A stretch of 64,000 nucleotides of DNA from assembly GCF_001591145.1 (NCBI RefSeq), contig NZ_BCUF01000015.1:42664-106663 (forward strand), given 5' to 3'. Source of the DNA: Vibrio harveyi NBRC 15634 = ATCC 14126 = KCTC 12724. GTDB lineage: Bacteria; Pseudomonadota; Gammaproteobacteria; Enterobacterales; Vibrionaceae. Shown one piece after another: positions 7,879-16,546 of the stretch. Both the position numbers and the translations under genes were made by a program. The stretch's first letter is position 1. Every line of letters begins with the position of its first letter. The notes beneath the pieces were generated by a model that was given only the letters and a program-made list of their open reading frames with translations, was not told the DNA's origin and did no database searches.

Positions 7879-9168
7879 TTATTGAATAAAGTTGATTAGT
7901 TTCTTAGCGATATCCGTATTGTTTTGCGAACCAATAAACTGCTCAGAGCCTTTACCATAAGCGAAGACCTGAACATCGACGGCGGTATGTCCTTTCGTCG
8001 TCCAGCCGGTATAACTCTTCTTATTGATAATATCCTTCACTTCTTTGTAAAGCGCTTTAGCTGGCTCTTCACTCAACTTCGCGTATGCTAGTTGTCGGCT
8101 TTGATCTTTAGTTAATGCCCAATCTACGGACTCATTCCACGTCGCGATCATATCGTGAGATTTGGCCAAAGACATCGCCAACGGCCACGCTGTAGTATGA
8201 ACGCCCTTAATCGCTTCTGTATCCCATAAATACTGACCATTAGCGCCGAGGGTTAAACCACCCGTGGAGTGGTCCGCCGTAACGACTAAAAGCGTATCTG
8301 GGTGAGCATCAACATAAGCTTTTGCCAGTTCAATTGATTTTGCAAAGTCATTCATTTCTGCCATCGCACATGCAATGTCGTTCGCATGAGCACACCAGTC
8401 TATTTGACTGCCTTCAATCATGACGAAAAAGCCGTTATCTTGGCGTTGAAGTAAGGACAACGCCTTGTTGGTCATCACTTGCAATCGAGTTGGGTTTTCA
8501 TCCAATGCGAACGGAAATGCTTTATCTGCAAACAAGCCAAGAGCAGGCAAGGTTTGCAACGCCGGAAGTTGTTTGAAGTCCGTAATATACTGATACCCTT
8601 GTTCTTTAAACTCTTCAACTAAGTTACGGTCATCTCGTTCGAAATAACGGACACCACCTCCGAGTAACAAGTCGACTGGCAGTTGATCATCCACTTTATT
8701 GTCGACGTAATCATTGGCGATTTCATCATAGTTTCGGCGTGATTCGTTATGTGCGGCAAAACTCGCTGGGGTAGCGTGATTGATCTGCGAGGTTGCGACA
8801 AGCCCCGTCGTCATACCCTGCTCTTTTGCCATCTCTAACATTGTCTTAATTGGCTTCTTCTCAGCATCAACCGCAATCGCACCATTGTAGCTTTTGACCC
8901 CTGTACTCAATGCCGTTGCACTCGCAGCGCTGTCAGTGACATAAGTAGCATCGTCTGGATAGGTTTTCGCCATACCGACTAAAATTGAGTCAAATACTGT
9001 TGGTTCTATTTCTTCTGTACTTGGATCATCGTGGTAGTAACGATATGCAGTCGTAAAAGCAGGTCCCATGCCATCACCAATCATGTAGATGATGTTTTTA
9101 GGAGCTTCATCCGCATAAGAAGTAGACGCAAATAAGCAGGCAGTAATTAGGGAATATTTAAGTTTCAT
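7879..9168 (-). CDS. phoA: Secreted alkaline phosphatase
   Basis: The 429-residue periplasmic or secreted enzyme has a signal peptide (MKLKYSLITACLFASTSYA). It hydrolyses phosphate monoesters. The nucleophile motif is D79-S80-A81 in TYVTDSAASATALSTG, and the first metal ligand is in MIGDGMG (Asp32). Other metal-site motifs are INHATPASFAAH, GSQIDWCAHAND, VTADHSTGG and KGHTAVDV. The length fits Vibrio-type PhoA without a long insertion. The gene is monocistronic. I found no convincing PhoB box upstream, although a good PhoB promoter exists at pstS elsewhere in the window. The leader region has a GATAAT-like -10. Confidence 0.92.
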   Translation of the reverse strand: MKLKYSLITACLFASTSYADEAPKNIIYMIGDGMGPAFTTAYRYYHDDPSTEEIEPTVFDSILVGMAKTYPDDATYVTDSAASATALSTGVKSYNGAIAVDAEKKPIKTMLEMAKEQGMTTGLVATSQINHATPASFAAHNESRRNYDEIANDYVDNKVDDQLPVDLLLGGGVRYFERDDRNLVEEFKEQGYQYITDFKQLPALQTLPALGLFADKAFPFALDENPTRLQVMTNKALSLLQRQDNGFFVMIEGSQIDWCAHANDIACAMAEMNDFAKSIELAKAYVDAHPDTLLVVTADHSTGGLTLGANGQYLWDTEAIKGVHTTAWPLAMSLAKSHDMIATWNESVDWALTKDQSRQLAYAKLSEEPAKALYKEVKDIINKKSYTGWTTKGHTAVDVQVFAYGKGSEQFIGSQNNTDIAKKLINFIQ

Positions 9169-9328
9169 ATCTCATCCATGACATAATGCGATGGTGCTAT
9201 TTATCCAAGTAACTGAGAGGTACTTGAGCATCGCACTCATCAACTTGGTTATCGTTCTAATTGATTAGTCAATATTATCATGCAGTTGGATTGAAACATG
9301 GTGTTTCTTCATACTTTTACAACGCACA

Positions 9329-10258
9329 TCATTTCTTGAAGACAATTACCTCGGTCAACAAATCTGCTTTCTCTGTCTCATTGGGGTTGTTCATATAGCG
9401 TTCGATCCCTAACGGCTTGGTTTTCACTTTAATGCCATTTTGTCGCGTTAGGTTCATCACCAATGACCACGCGTTACCTAAGAACCAGTATTCGCCCTTA
9501 TGTTCAACGACATAAGTATCACTGGCGGGGATAGTTCCAGCAACAAACTCGCCACTCGCCACGACTCCTGCTTGTACTGGTAAGCACGTGATAAACTCAA
9601 AATAACCACGCTTCATGTCCATCGAAAGGTAGTAGCAAAACAACTCTCCAGTAACGGGGAGGTTTTCTTTTTCTGCCATTTCAAACAAGCGTTCGACATG
9701 CTGCTGCATAACAGGACCAATCTCTGAAATAGTTCCTGCCCCAGCCAAGCCAATGTAGCTGACTTCGTTTTGTTTCCGGGAACCGAGGTCTTTGAGTTGA
9801 GATAAGACTTGCCCGGTTTCCAACTGGCTTTTTAGCATACGTAAACCGCGATCATAATCCATTTCAATCATGGATTTAAACATCCCCTTAAGGAAGAATA
9901 AAAACCAAGGTACACGGGATTGCATCATCCATTCTACTGCACACCCCTTCTGTGACGGCGTCACAATCAATGTCACTTTCGCCTGACTTTTAAATGGTCG
10001 AAAGAAGTGTAACTCCATATCAAGGCGATGCTCTTGTGTACTTTCCAGTACCACTGCCCCTGTACCTATACGTTTACCATTCCATTGATATCCTGAGCCA
10101 ACTTTTCCTTGTTCTTCGCTGTACGTAAGTTCGCAATCCGGTTCCAAAATTATCCATGGTGACCATTCGGGCCAATGGGTAAAATCTTTCAGATAATCGA
10201 TGATTTCACTTTGCGTCTTTTCGATTTCGATACTTCGGCTGACCTGATAAGAGAGCAT
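9329..10258 (-). CDS. SRPBCC (polyketide-cyclase-like) plus GyrI-like effector-binding domain protein
   Basis: The 309-residue cytoplasmic protein has two ligand-binding modules. The N-terminal part (about 1-150) resembles the START/SRPBCC fold, with FTHWPEWSPW near the start as in polyketide-cyclase-like proteins. The C-terminal part (about 160-309) resembles the GyrI/AraC effector-binding domain (YIGLAGAGTISEIG through GIERYMNNPNE). No DNA-binding domain is present. I chose the second ATG (10258) because AAGGA sits 7 bases before it and abuts the first ATG. The gene stands alone on the minus strand. Its ligand is unknown. Confidence 0.75.
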   Translation of the reverse strand: MLSYQVSRSIEIEKTQSEIIDYLKDFTHWPEWSPWIILEPDCELTYSEEQGKVGSGYQWNGKRIGTGAVVLESTQEHRLDMELHFFRPFKSQAKVTLIVTPSQKGCAVEWMMQSRVPWFLFFLKGMFKSMIEMDYDRGLRMLKSQLETGQVLSQLKDLGSRKQNEVSYIGLAGAGTISEIGPVMQQHVERLFEMAEKENLPVTGELFCYYLSMDMKRGYFEFITCLPVQAGVVASGEFVAGTIPASDTYVVEHKGEYWFLGNAWSLVMNLTRQNGIKVKTKPLGIERYMNNPNETEKADLLTEVIVFKK

Positions 10259-10418
10259 AACCATTCCTTGGGTTTCATTTTTACTATTATGAGTCTAATT
10301 CAAATCGAGATTTTTTCTTGTTTCACTGGCAGTTAGGAACAAAAAAGCCAGAGTCGACGCTCTGGCTTTACAACTAACCGTTTTGAGTGTGTTACTGGAA
10401 TCTAATGATCTGATGACT

Positions 10419-11660
10419 TTACGATCGAAAATCAACCGTAGCGGTAAACCTTACGCCATCATCATCCAGTTCAAATGGCCAACTCATGCGCTCACAAATA
10501 CGTTCGACAATGACTAAGCCACAACCATAACCTGCATTGTAGGTTTCGTTACCATCGTGTCGATTAACAATAGTAAGTTGCGTGCCTATCAACACGATTT
10601 CAATATCGCCAATACTGTAGCTAAACGCGTTTTTGATCAGGTTATTAATTACAATCGTCACAAAACTCTCTGGGGCATGAACGAGCCCACTCTCATTTTC
10701 GCTCAGGTTGTATTCTGCTCCCTGTTTAGCAAATAGAGGTGCAAGCTCAGCTAACTGCTGTTTTAAGCATGTGGTTAACGCATGATCGGCATAGTGTTGC
10801 GGCTCTACCTTCTCTTTACCCAATAGTAAGAAGGCTTCCGTTAACACTCTCATTTCCTCACAAGCCGATTGCATACGTGTGATAGCTTTGTGAGCAATGG
10901 GCGGTTGATCCGGTACGCGAGCCAAAATGTCTGTTGAGCCTTTAATAACCATAATGGGCGTGCGCAGTTCGTGAGAAGCAAAGCGACTAAACTCTTGCTC
11001 ACGACGAAAATACCCTGCGATTTCATTTTTACTATCTAACAGAGTCTGTTCAATATGACGAGTCTCGCTGAATTTGGTATCCACATCGAAACCCGGTTGG
11101 TCAGGTGGCATTCGCCCTATTTTGTCTTCAATCTTGGCAAGTGGACGCGACAAAATGCGCACCATATAAACACCGTAGCCAACCATGATCAAAGAAAACA
11201 ATCCACCTAAAAAGAAGGTGAATTGGTGCAGCGAGCTTTCGTATTCATCCAAGTAGTCATCCGAGTCATCTTGAAAGACAATGTACATCAAGCCCTTACC
11301 AGACGGGTGATCAAACACGACAAAATGCTTATCCTCCTCGCCTAAAAGGTATTCATAGAAACCGGGAAACTTGAAAGACAACAGCCACTCCGGCGTTGGT
11401 GCTTCACTCCAATAAGAATCAAATTCTAGAACGTTAGGAAGCGGCGCATCCCACCCCATGTTTTGGAAGTTCTCTTGGTACAGCTCTACCTCTGTATCTA
11501 ACCAGTGGTGTAAGCTCAGTACTTCGAGTTTGTTCTCCGCTACATAAATTAACGACCAAAATAAGGTAAACATCGCAAAGGTCATTAAACCGAATCCCCA
11601 GCGGATCTTGCGATAAATACTTGGGTATTCTTTATGCTTTGAGTCGGTAACCTTGTCCAT
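10419..11660 (-). CDS. Two-component sensor histidine kinase
   Basis: The 413-residue inner-membrane kinase has TM1 at about 16-37 and a roughly 110-residue periplasmic sensor rich in aromatic and acidic residues. TM2 (about 148-168) and a HAMP-like linker follow. The HisKA H-box FASHELRTP has its phospho-acceptor His near 231, and an HATPase domain carries the N-box (NNLIKNAFSYS) and a G-box (GCGLVIVERIC). Its start overlaps the end of the response-regulator gene by 29 bases, so the pair is translationally linked. The signal is unknown; the acidic sensor (DDSDDYLDEYE) could bind cations, which is speculative. Confidence 0.9.
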   Translation of the reverse strand: MDKVTDSKHKEYPSIYRKIRWGFGLMTFAMFTLFWSLIYVAENKLEVLSLHHWLDTEVELYQENFQNMGWDAPLPNVLEFDSYWSEAPTPEWLLSFKFPGFYEYLLGEEDKHFVVFDHPSGKGLMYIVFQDDSDDYLDEYESSLHQFTFFLGGLFSLIMVGYGVYMVRILSRPLAKIEDKIGRMPPDQPGFDVDTKFSETRHIEQTLLDSKNEIAGYFRREQEFSRFASHELRTPIMVIKGSTDILARVPDQPPIAHKAITRMQSACEEMRVLTEAFLLLGKEKVEPQHYADHALTTCLKQQLAELAPLFAKQGAEYNLSENESGLVHAPESFVTIVINNLIKNAFSYSIGDIEIVLIGTQLTIVNRHDGNETYNAGYGCGLVIVERICERMSWPFELDDDGVRFTATVDFRS

Positions 11661-12300
11661 GAATCGTCTCTAGTCTGGAATCATCAAAACCCTTGTCGAG
11701 CGCCGTTCTTAAACCATAGATATGGCTTCTCAATGCATCACTGCCTGGAGGCTCATCACCCCATACATTATCAATGACTTCGGTACGAGACACCGCTGCA
11801 GGCGCGCGCTTTAAAAGCAGCTTTAGAATTTTAGTTTGAATGCGGCTGAGTTTGATGTGTTTACCATTGCGAGTCACTTCATCGGTTCTCACATCTAAGC
11901 TTATGTCTGCAAACTTTAACGTGCCAATATCTTGCCTTGGACCTCGATTGGCTAATGCATGTACTCTCAAGCTAAGTTCTTGCATGGCAAATGGCTTCAT
12001 CAAATAGTCATCACCACCAGCATTGAATGCCGCGACTTTATCATCGAGAGTATCTTTGGCGGTCAAGAACAAAATTGGGGTACCACAAAGTTGCTCACGA
12101 CGGAGTTTCTCGACTGTACTGATGCCATCAAGTTTTGGCATCATGATGTCCATAATGATGACATCATAATGATTTTCTTGAATTAAATTTAGCGCAGCCT
12201 CTCCATGGTAAGCGCAATCTATCGTCATTCCTTCGAGCTCTAGATAATCCGCAATAGTTTCTGAAACATTGTGATTATCATCGACAATTAATATTTTCAT
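11632..12300 (-). CDS. OmpR-family response regulator
   Basis: The start is set at the ATG of MKILIVDDNH (222 residues). A 30-codon in-frame upstream extension does not look like receiver sequence. Receiver domain: acidic pair DD at 7-8, phospho-acceptor Asp51 in IIMDIMMPKLDG, Thr in FLTAKD and Lys in LMKPF. A C-terminal winged helix (about 125-222) contains LSRIQTKILKLLLKR and DALRSHIYGLRTALDK. It is partner of the overlapping kinase gene downstream and is divergent from the DUF5666 lipoprotein gene across only 88 bases. Those exported proteins are likely targets or co-regulated. Confidence 0.92.
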   Translation of the reverse strand: MKILIVDDNHNVSETIADYLELEGMTIDCAYHGEAALNLIQENHYDVIIMDIMMPKLDGISTVEKLRREQLCGTPILFLTAKDTLDDKVAAFNAGGDDYLMKPFAMQELSLRVHALANRGPRQDIGTLKFADISLDVRTDEVTRNGKHIKLSRIQTKILKLLLKRAPAAVSRTEVIDNVWGDEPPGSDALRSHIYGLRTALDKGFDDSRLETIHGQGYRLKA

Positions 12301-12388
12301 AGGCTCACGTTTCTTCACGAACACTTCACGATAAGCGCCATAAGATACAACCAAATTCATAAATAAGCTTTCAAAATAGGTCGATATC

Positions 12389-13612
12389 ATGAAAAAATTA
12401 GCGCTTGTAGCGGCAGTGGGTTTGGCATTATCAGGTTGTGGTGGGTCTGGAGGTAGCGATAACTCTACAACTCAACCTGCAGCGAAACCAAGTGCAGCTA
12501 TCGGTACCGTAGAGTCTGTAAGTAGTGAAAACAGTTCAATCACAGTAAATGGCTACACTTACCGAGTATCAGAAGTTATGTATGGTGGTAAACAAACCAA
12601 CCTTGCTTCGGTGAAGCCTAACATGATGGTTCAAGTTGGTTCTGGTCAGGAAAAATCGTCTAGTGCACCCGTTGTTGTAACACTAGAACCAACCATGACT
12701 GGTCACATTAAGATCATCGACAAAAACGCGGGCAAGTTCACCATCAATGGTTTTGAACTTGTCTATCCAGAACTCATTAACTCTGATATTGACAGTGGTG
12801 ACTGGGTAATGGTGTCGTCTCTACCTGCGGCGAACAACCAATACAAAGTACTTTCAGTCGTAAAATTTGAAACCAGCTTGTCTGATCAAGATGAAGTTGA
12901 AGGTCGAATTTCAAGCATTGACCTTAATAAGAAAGAATTCAAACTTGGTGCAAATGTGACTGTCGCTTATGACCGCATTGCGGATCTACAAGTGGGTCAA
13001 TGGGTGGAAGCAGAAGGCTCTTTCAATGGCAACGTTTTTCATGCCTCGTTAGTTGAAGTTGAAAGCTACAACCAACTACAAGGAGAAAATGATGTTGAAG
13101 GCATCGTCACTTGGGTAAACCAAGACCAGAGCGCCTTCGAGCTTAACTACCGCGGAACATTTATCATTGATGGCAAAACTTGCTTCCAAAATGATGATGA
13201 CGCACCTTGTAACCCAGCGTTGATCGCCAATCTAGCCGTCGGCTCTGAAGTTGAAGTGACTTCTGTCATGGGAACATTGAACACCCCGGTTGCAACTCAT
13301 GTCGAGTTTGAAAAGCCAGACTGGGCAGATGATAACGAAGAAGATTGGAACGTTAATGAGTTCGAATGTTCTGGCTGGGTAGCAAACCACAAAATTAATG
13401 GCGTGGACACCGCAACTTTCGACATCGATCATTGTTGGAATGATTTAAACCAAACTATCGATAACTCTAGCGTGGTCGTAAATAGCAAAACAATGTTTGA
13501 AGATGGTCTGTCATTTTCAAACATCGCAAATAAACATGTAGAAGTTGAAGGTACTATCATCAACAACACAAATGTTGCACTTGAGATTGAGCCTTTGGAA
13601 TCTGACGACTAA
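12389..13612 (+). CDS. DUF5666-type repeat lipoprotein, 407 residues
   Basis: The signal peptide ends in the lipobox LSGC (Cys17), followed by a Gly/Ser linker typical of outer-membrane lipoproteins. The mature part holds about four repeated beta-rich modules of the DUF5666 kind (IGTVESVSSENSSITVNG, GHIKIIDKNAGKFTINGF, VEGRISSIDLNKKEFKLG, VEGIVTWVNQDQSAFELN), each with a G-x-V/I-x-S opening. The C-terminal module has paired cysteines (FECSGWV and IDHCW). The smaller gene at 13737 resembles this last module. It is divergent from the two-component system. Function is unknown. Confidence 0.8.
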   Translation: MKKLALVAAVGLALSGCGGSGGSDNSTTQPAAKPSAAIGTVESVSSENSSITVNGYTYRVSEVMYGGKQTNLASVKPNMMVQVGSGQEKSSSAPVVVTLEPTMTGHIKIIDKNAGKFTINGFELVYPELINSDIDSGDWVMVSSLPAANNQYKVLSVVKFETSLSDQDEVEGRISSIDLNKKEFKLGANVTVAYDRIADLQVGQWVEAEGSFNGNVFHASLVEVESYNQLQGENDVEGIVTWVNQDQSAFELNYRGTFIIDGKTCFQNDDDAPCNPALIANLAVGSEVEVTSVMGTLNTPVATHVEFEKPDWADDNEEDWNVNEFECSGWVANHKINGVDTATFDIDHCWNDLNQTIDNSSVVVNSKTMFEDGLSFSNIANKHVEVEGTIINNTNVALEIEPLESDD

Positions 13613-13639
13613 GTCGAAATAAGTACAACAAACACAACT

Positions 13640-13667
13640 AAGAAGCACCGCCTTTGTGGTGCTTCTT
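13640..13667 (+). terminator. Intrinsic terminator after the DUF5666 lipoprotein
   Basis: AAGAAGCACC at 13640-13649 pairs with GGTGCTTCTT at 13658-13667. It separates the two DUF5666-type genes, so the second probably has its own promoter or depends on readthrough. Confidence 0.75.
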
Positions 13668-13736
13668 CCCTCTCTCGTATCGTCTTTTCTTTTCAATTTT
13701 TACAACAGATACGTATGACCAAATGAGGGATTAATA

Positions 13737-14072
13737 ATGCGTAAAATGACACTACCTCTAATTATGCTTTTCGGTGCTTGTATTTCAGCAAGCAGTTTCG
13801 CGGCAACAAACAACGATAATACATCAGAGCTATTAGAGTCTTTTGAGTGCACAGGCTTAGTAAACAGTTACGACGCAAACTCCCGAACTTTCGTGCTTGC
13901 TTGCCAAAACGATCATGGACCAGAATTCCAAACCAAAACGGTTGTGATTGATACCAATACTCAGCTTAATGGCGTACAAGAAGCGAACTTAGACGGTGCG
14001 ACTATTGAAGTTGATGGTGTAGTTGTAAACGATCAAAATATCGCAAGAGAAATCGAGGTCGCGAACGACTAA
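13737..14072 (+). CDS. Small exported DUF5666-like single-module protein
   Basis: This 111-residue periplasmic protein has a signal peptide (cleaved near SFA-ATN). The mature part ESFECTGLVNSYDANSRTF has the same cysteine-plus-G-x-V opening as the last module of the lipoprotein upstream (FECSGWVANHK). It ends with the same IEVDGVVVNDQNIAREIE type of closing strand. The two genes therefore look like a full-length and a single-module paralogue. Function is unknown; the pair lies next to, and may answer to, the divergent two-component system. Confidence 0.75.
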   Translation: MRKMTLPLIMLFGACISASSFAATNNDNTSELLESFECTGLVNSYDANSRTFVLACQNDHGPEFQTKTVVIDTNTQLNGVQEANLDGATIEVDGVVVNDQNIAREIEVAND

Positions 14073-14099
14073 GGCTCCGAAATTACAACAGAAACACAC

Positions 14100-14129
14100 A
14101 AGTGTCGCGTCTGCGGCACTTTTCTTTTC
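14100..14129 (+). terminator. Intrinsic terminator after the small DUF5666-like gene
   Basis: AAGTGTCGC at 14100-14108 pairs with GCGGCACTT at 14113-14121, with one mismatch, followed by TTCTTTT. Confidence 0.75.
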
Positions 14130-14189
14130 CTGCAAACTCATATCACTCAGTTGCACTTAATCCATGTTGACATGAAGACGGTAACTGTA

Positions 14190-14486
14190 ATGAGCAAACG
14201 TAACCTTGCCCTACTTCTCCTCCTATTTGGCGCAACCTCTGCGGACGCTGGCGTATTGGACCCAGACTGTGACGCAGAAAAAGCAGCCAAAGCAACAGCC
14301 ACTAAAGCGGTAGTGGGAGTCGGTGGTCGATGCACACCAAAAGAAGCCTTAAAAGACAGCACGGTGGAAGCCGGTAAAGACGCGCTACCCGAGGAAGGAC
14401 TTGCAGGTAAGGCCGTCGGCGCTGCAATGCCAGAGAAAGAGAAGAAACCTATTAAAAACACAACCAAGAAGATCATCACTGATTAA
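14190..14486 (+). CDS. Small exported protein, about 98 residues, unknown function
   Basis: Starting at MSKRNLALLLLLFG gives a clean signal peptide (cleavage near ADA-GVL). The mature chain of about 78 residues is alanine/lysine/glutamate rich with two cysteines (PDCDAEKA and GGRCTPKEA) and a lysine-rich tail. In-frame ATGs at 14151 and 14172 would only lengthen the N-terminus, and none of the three has a strong ribosome-binding site. A 110-residue antisense frame covers it, but the plus-strand frame has the signal peptide and is followed by a terminator, so it is preferred. No family is recognised. Confidence 0.6.
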   Translation: MSKRNLALLLLLFGATSADAGVLDPDCDAEKAAKATATKAVVGVGGRCTPKEALKDSTVEAGKDALPEEGLAGKAVGAAMPEKEKKPIKNTTKKIITD

Positions 14487-14540
14487 TCGTCAGCCTGAAG
14501 TGAGTCGATTGGTGAAATATCGGTTTAGAGTAAATGAAAA

Positions 14541-14570
14541 GAGCGTCCATCTAGACGCTCCTTTGTTTTT
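14541..14570. terminator. Shared terminator between convergent genes
   Basis: GAGCGTC at 14541-14547 pairs with GACGCTC at 14554-14560. T-rich sequence follows on the plus strand and A-rich sequence precedes it, so it may serve both the exported protein and the convergent membrane-protein gene. Confidence 0.7.
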
Positions 14571-14583
14571 TCGTTCGCGATGC

Positions 14584-15624
14584 TTAAGCCACTTCCGCTT
14601 GACCAATCCAGTGGTAATGGTGGTTGGCTTTCTTACCGACTAAACCAAGTTTAGCTAGTTCTTCAAACACTTTGTCGACCTCTTCTGCCGAAAGTCTGAA
14701 CTGCTTCGCCACCGCTTTTTTGGTGCAAGTAATTTGGTGACCTTTTAACGCGTCACTCACCTGCTCTAATAACGTTTTTGGCTCTTCTGGTTCAAGCTCT
14801 TGTTGCGCTTCAGGCTCGGCTTCCTCTTTGATATGAGGCAAGTATCCCGCTGGCTCTGGGTCAATATCTCGAACGTTTGCGAGCGTTATTCCGTCGTTAC
14901 GACGGAAGAAATGGCGGAAGCGATTCTCTTCACCAATCAAACCCACAAAGAAAGCAGCAAAGAAATCCAACAAGATAGATAAGAACACCACCAAGCCCAA
15001 CTGCGCTTGAGAAGAGGTCGTTCCAAATGCTTTCGCTAAGCTGTCGATCAAACCAATCACCGAACCTTGCGCCACTGGCGGTAAGCTATCACGCTCTGTT
15101 GCTAAACGTTGTTGCTCTTCACGTAGCTTCTTGTTCTGCTCTTGAATGCGCGTTACGCCAGTTGCGATACGCTCCATCTCGATGTACTTTTGCGCCGCCA
15201 TGTTGTTCAGTTCAATCTGCTTATCGATTGACGCAATCTGACGGTTGTAGGCTTCCACTTTCGCTTGTTCTACAGAGATATGACTTTGGGCGCTGTTGGT
15301 CGCACTGTTGATGCCACCGATACTGCCGCCGATAGAAATAGCGGCAAGCACCAAATAGAAAACTAACGCCGTTAGGGCTCCGGTGTAGTTTCTGTGTGCA
15401 CGACGCTCACCGTATTCATACCAAGCGTAAAACTTGCCCGCTTCAAAGATGATTGCCAGACCGCCAAATAGCGCCTGCATCATTGGGTTTTCGTCAATCG
15501 ACAAAAACAGTAAAAGAGAAAAAATAGTCGATGCTAAAATCGCAGCGCCAGTAAACGCGTACACGCTCACCATAGCAAATCGACCTTTAGGATATCGATA
15601 TCCGATCTGTTGTTCGTATTTCAT
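14584..15624 (-). CDS. Membrane protein with coiled coil and C-terminal winged helix, unknown function
   Basis: The 346-residue protein has three N-terminal transmembrane helices (about 16-42, 48-66, 82-104). A long charged coiled coil (about 117-180, IDKQIELNNMAAQKY onward) is followed by a fourth helix (about 208-231). An acidic linker (264-283) leads to a C-terminal domain (285-341) that reads as a winged helix (KKAVAKQFRLSAEEVDKVFE). The order resembles mobile-element membrane proteins, but no phage or plasmid genes surround it. DNA binding from the membrane is possible but unproven. It is monocistronic; the start ATG is followed by KYEQQIGYRYPKG. Confidence 0.75.
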   Translation of the reverse strand: MKYEQQIGYRYPKGRFAMVSVYAFTGAAILASTIFSLLLFLSIDENPMMQALFGGLAIIFEAGKFYAWYEYGERRAHRNYTGALTALVFYLVLAAISIGGSIGGINSATNSAQSHISVEQAKVEAYNRQIASIDKQIELNNMAAQKYIEMERIATGVTRIQEQNKKLREEQQRLATERDSLPPVAQGSVIGLIDSLAKAFGTTSSQAQLGLVVFLSILLDFFAAFFVGLIGEENRFRHFFRRNDGITLANVRDIDPEPAGYLPHIKEEAEPEAQQELEPEEPKTLLEQVSDALKGHQITCTKKAVAKQFRLSAEEVDKVFEELAKLGLVGKKANHHYHWIGQAEVA

Positions 15625-15999
15625 TGGAGAAATTTCTTAAGATTCCGCAGCCCTTATGTGATGGGCGCTTCAAGCAACTACAAAGGTGCGGAGAATACCG
15701 TATCCTTTATTAAATTACTGTCATAATTCCGTTAATGGAAAACAAGTGAGGAATAGATAATCAGTTTGAATTGAATCAGTTCGATTCTAGCACGTAAAAT
15801 CACCAACAAAATTCCTAAAATTCAGCCTACCAATGGATTTAGAAGGCTACTAGATAACGACATTTGCGATTTCGGTTCTCAGAACAAATAACCACAAAAC
15901 AAATAAAACACACTCACATCACCATTTTATAAACTTATAGTTACAAATTATTGTTCGTTTGTTAGTATCGCCGCGTTAAAAATCTCACTATCGAGTCGC
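15625..15999. other. Divergent promoter region (375 bp)
   Basis: No ORF is supported. The region lies between the coiled-coil membrane protein and the copper-related pair. It holds a degenerate PhoB-box-like direct repeat at 15718-15735 and an AT-rich stretch near 15900-15970 suited to the plus-strand promoter. Confidence 0.5.
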
Positions 16000-16461
16000 A
16001 TGGATATACTCAGAATACAGCAAGGAAAACAGACACTAAGCGCTATCACGATCATTATCGCTGTGCTGTTTCAACTGTACCTAACGTCGACTGCGGCACT
16101 AAACCCTACGCAAATCCACAGCGAAAATTGGCTAAACCAAGTTCAAGATGAAAAGGTGTTGCTGTGTACCGCTGATGGCTTTAAATGGGTGGATATTAAC
16201 GAACTGATTGAAGCCAACGCACTGCCCAATTCTGAATTTGTTCAAGACCTTAATCTGCATGATGGATTTCAATTTGAGTGTCCGTTATTGCAAGCAGCGC
16301 AATTCTTTATTTCTATCGCGCTAGGACTTTATCTTGCTACGCTTTCTTGGTTAAGGCGCACTAAGAACACGCTCATACATTACCAATTCGCGATTTGTGG
16401 CAAACAAGTCTATAAACACGTCGCACCAAAACAATCACCGCCTTGTGCTTTCCTCGCCTAA
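16000..16461 (+). CDS. DUF2946-like membrane protein, probably copper-associated
   Basis: The 153-residue protein has an N-terminal hydrophobic segment (about 14-34), a roughly 65-residue extracytoplasmic part and a second helix (about 99-117). The cysteines in VLLCTADGFKWV and FECPLL match the paired-cysteine pattern of DUF2946 proteins, which recur next to copper genes. The neighbour 85 bases downstream encodes a PCuAC copper chaperone, which supports a role in copper handling. The first ATG in frame is used; no strong ribosome-binding site is seen. Confidence 0.6.
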   Translation: MDILRIQQGKQTLSAITIIIAVLFQLYLTSTAALNPTQIHSENWLNQVQDEKVLLCTADGFKWVDINELIEANALPNSEFVQDLNLHDGFQFECPLLQAAQFFISIALGLYLATLSWLRRTKNTLIHYQFAICGKQVYKHVAPKQSPPCAFLA

Positions 16462-16546
16462 TGCTCTGCATGTGGCACACGAAAACAACTATTAAGCCGA
16501 TCGGACTTTCGAATCGGAGAAGCCAAATTTCATAAGGAAAACACTA

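Noticed and set aside
9169..9330. Pho box upstream of the alkaline phosphatase
   Set aside because: No tandem CTGTCAT-like repeats were found at a suitable distance from a -10 element.
14147..14479. 110-residue minus-strand frame with hydrophobic N-terminus
   Set aside because: It is antisense to the plus-strand exported protein, which has a proper signal peptide and terminator. The hydrophobic run is the complement of the Lys/Glu-rich tail.
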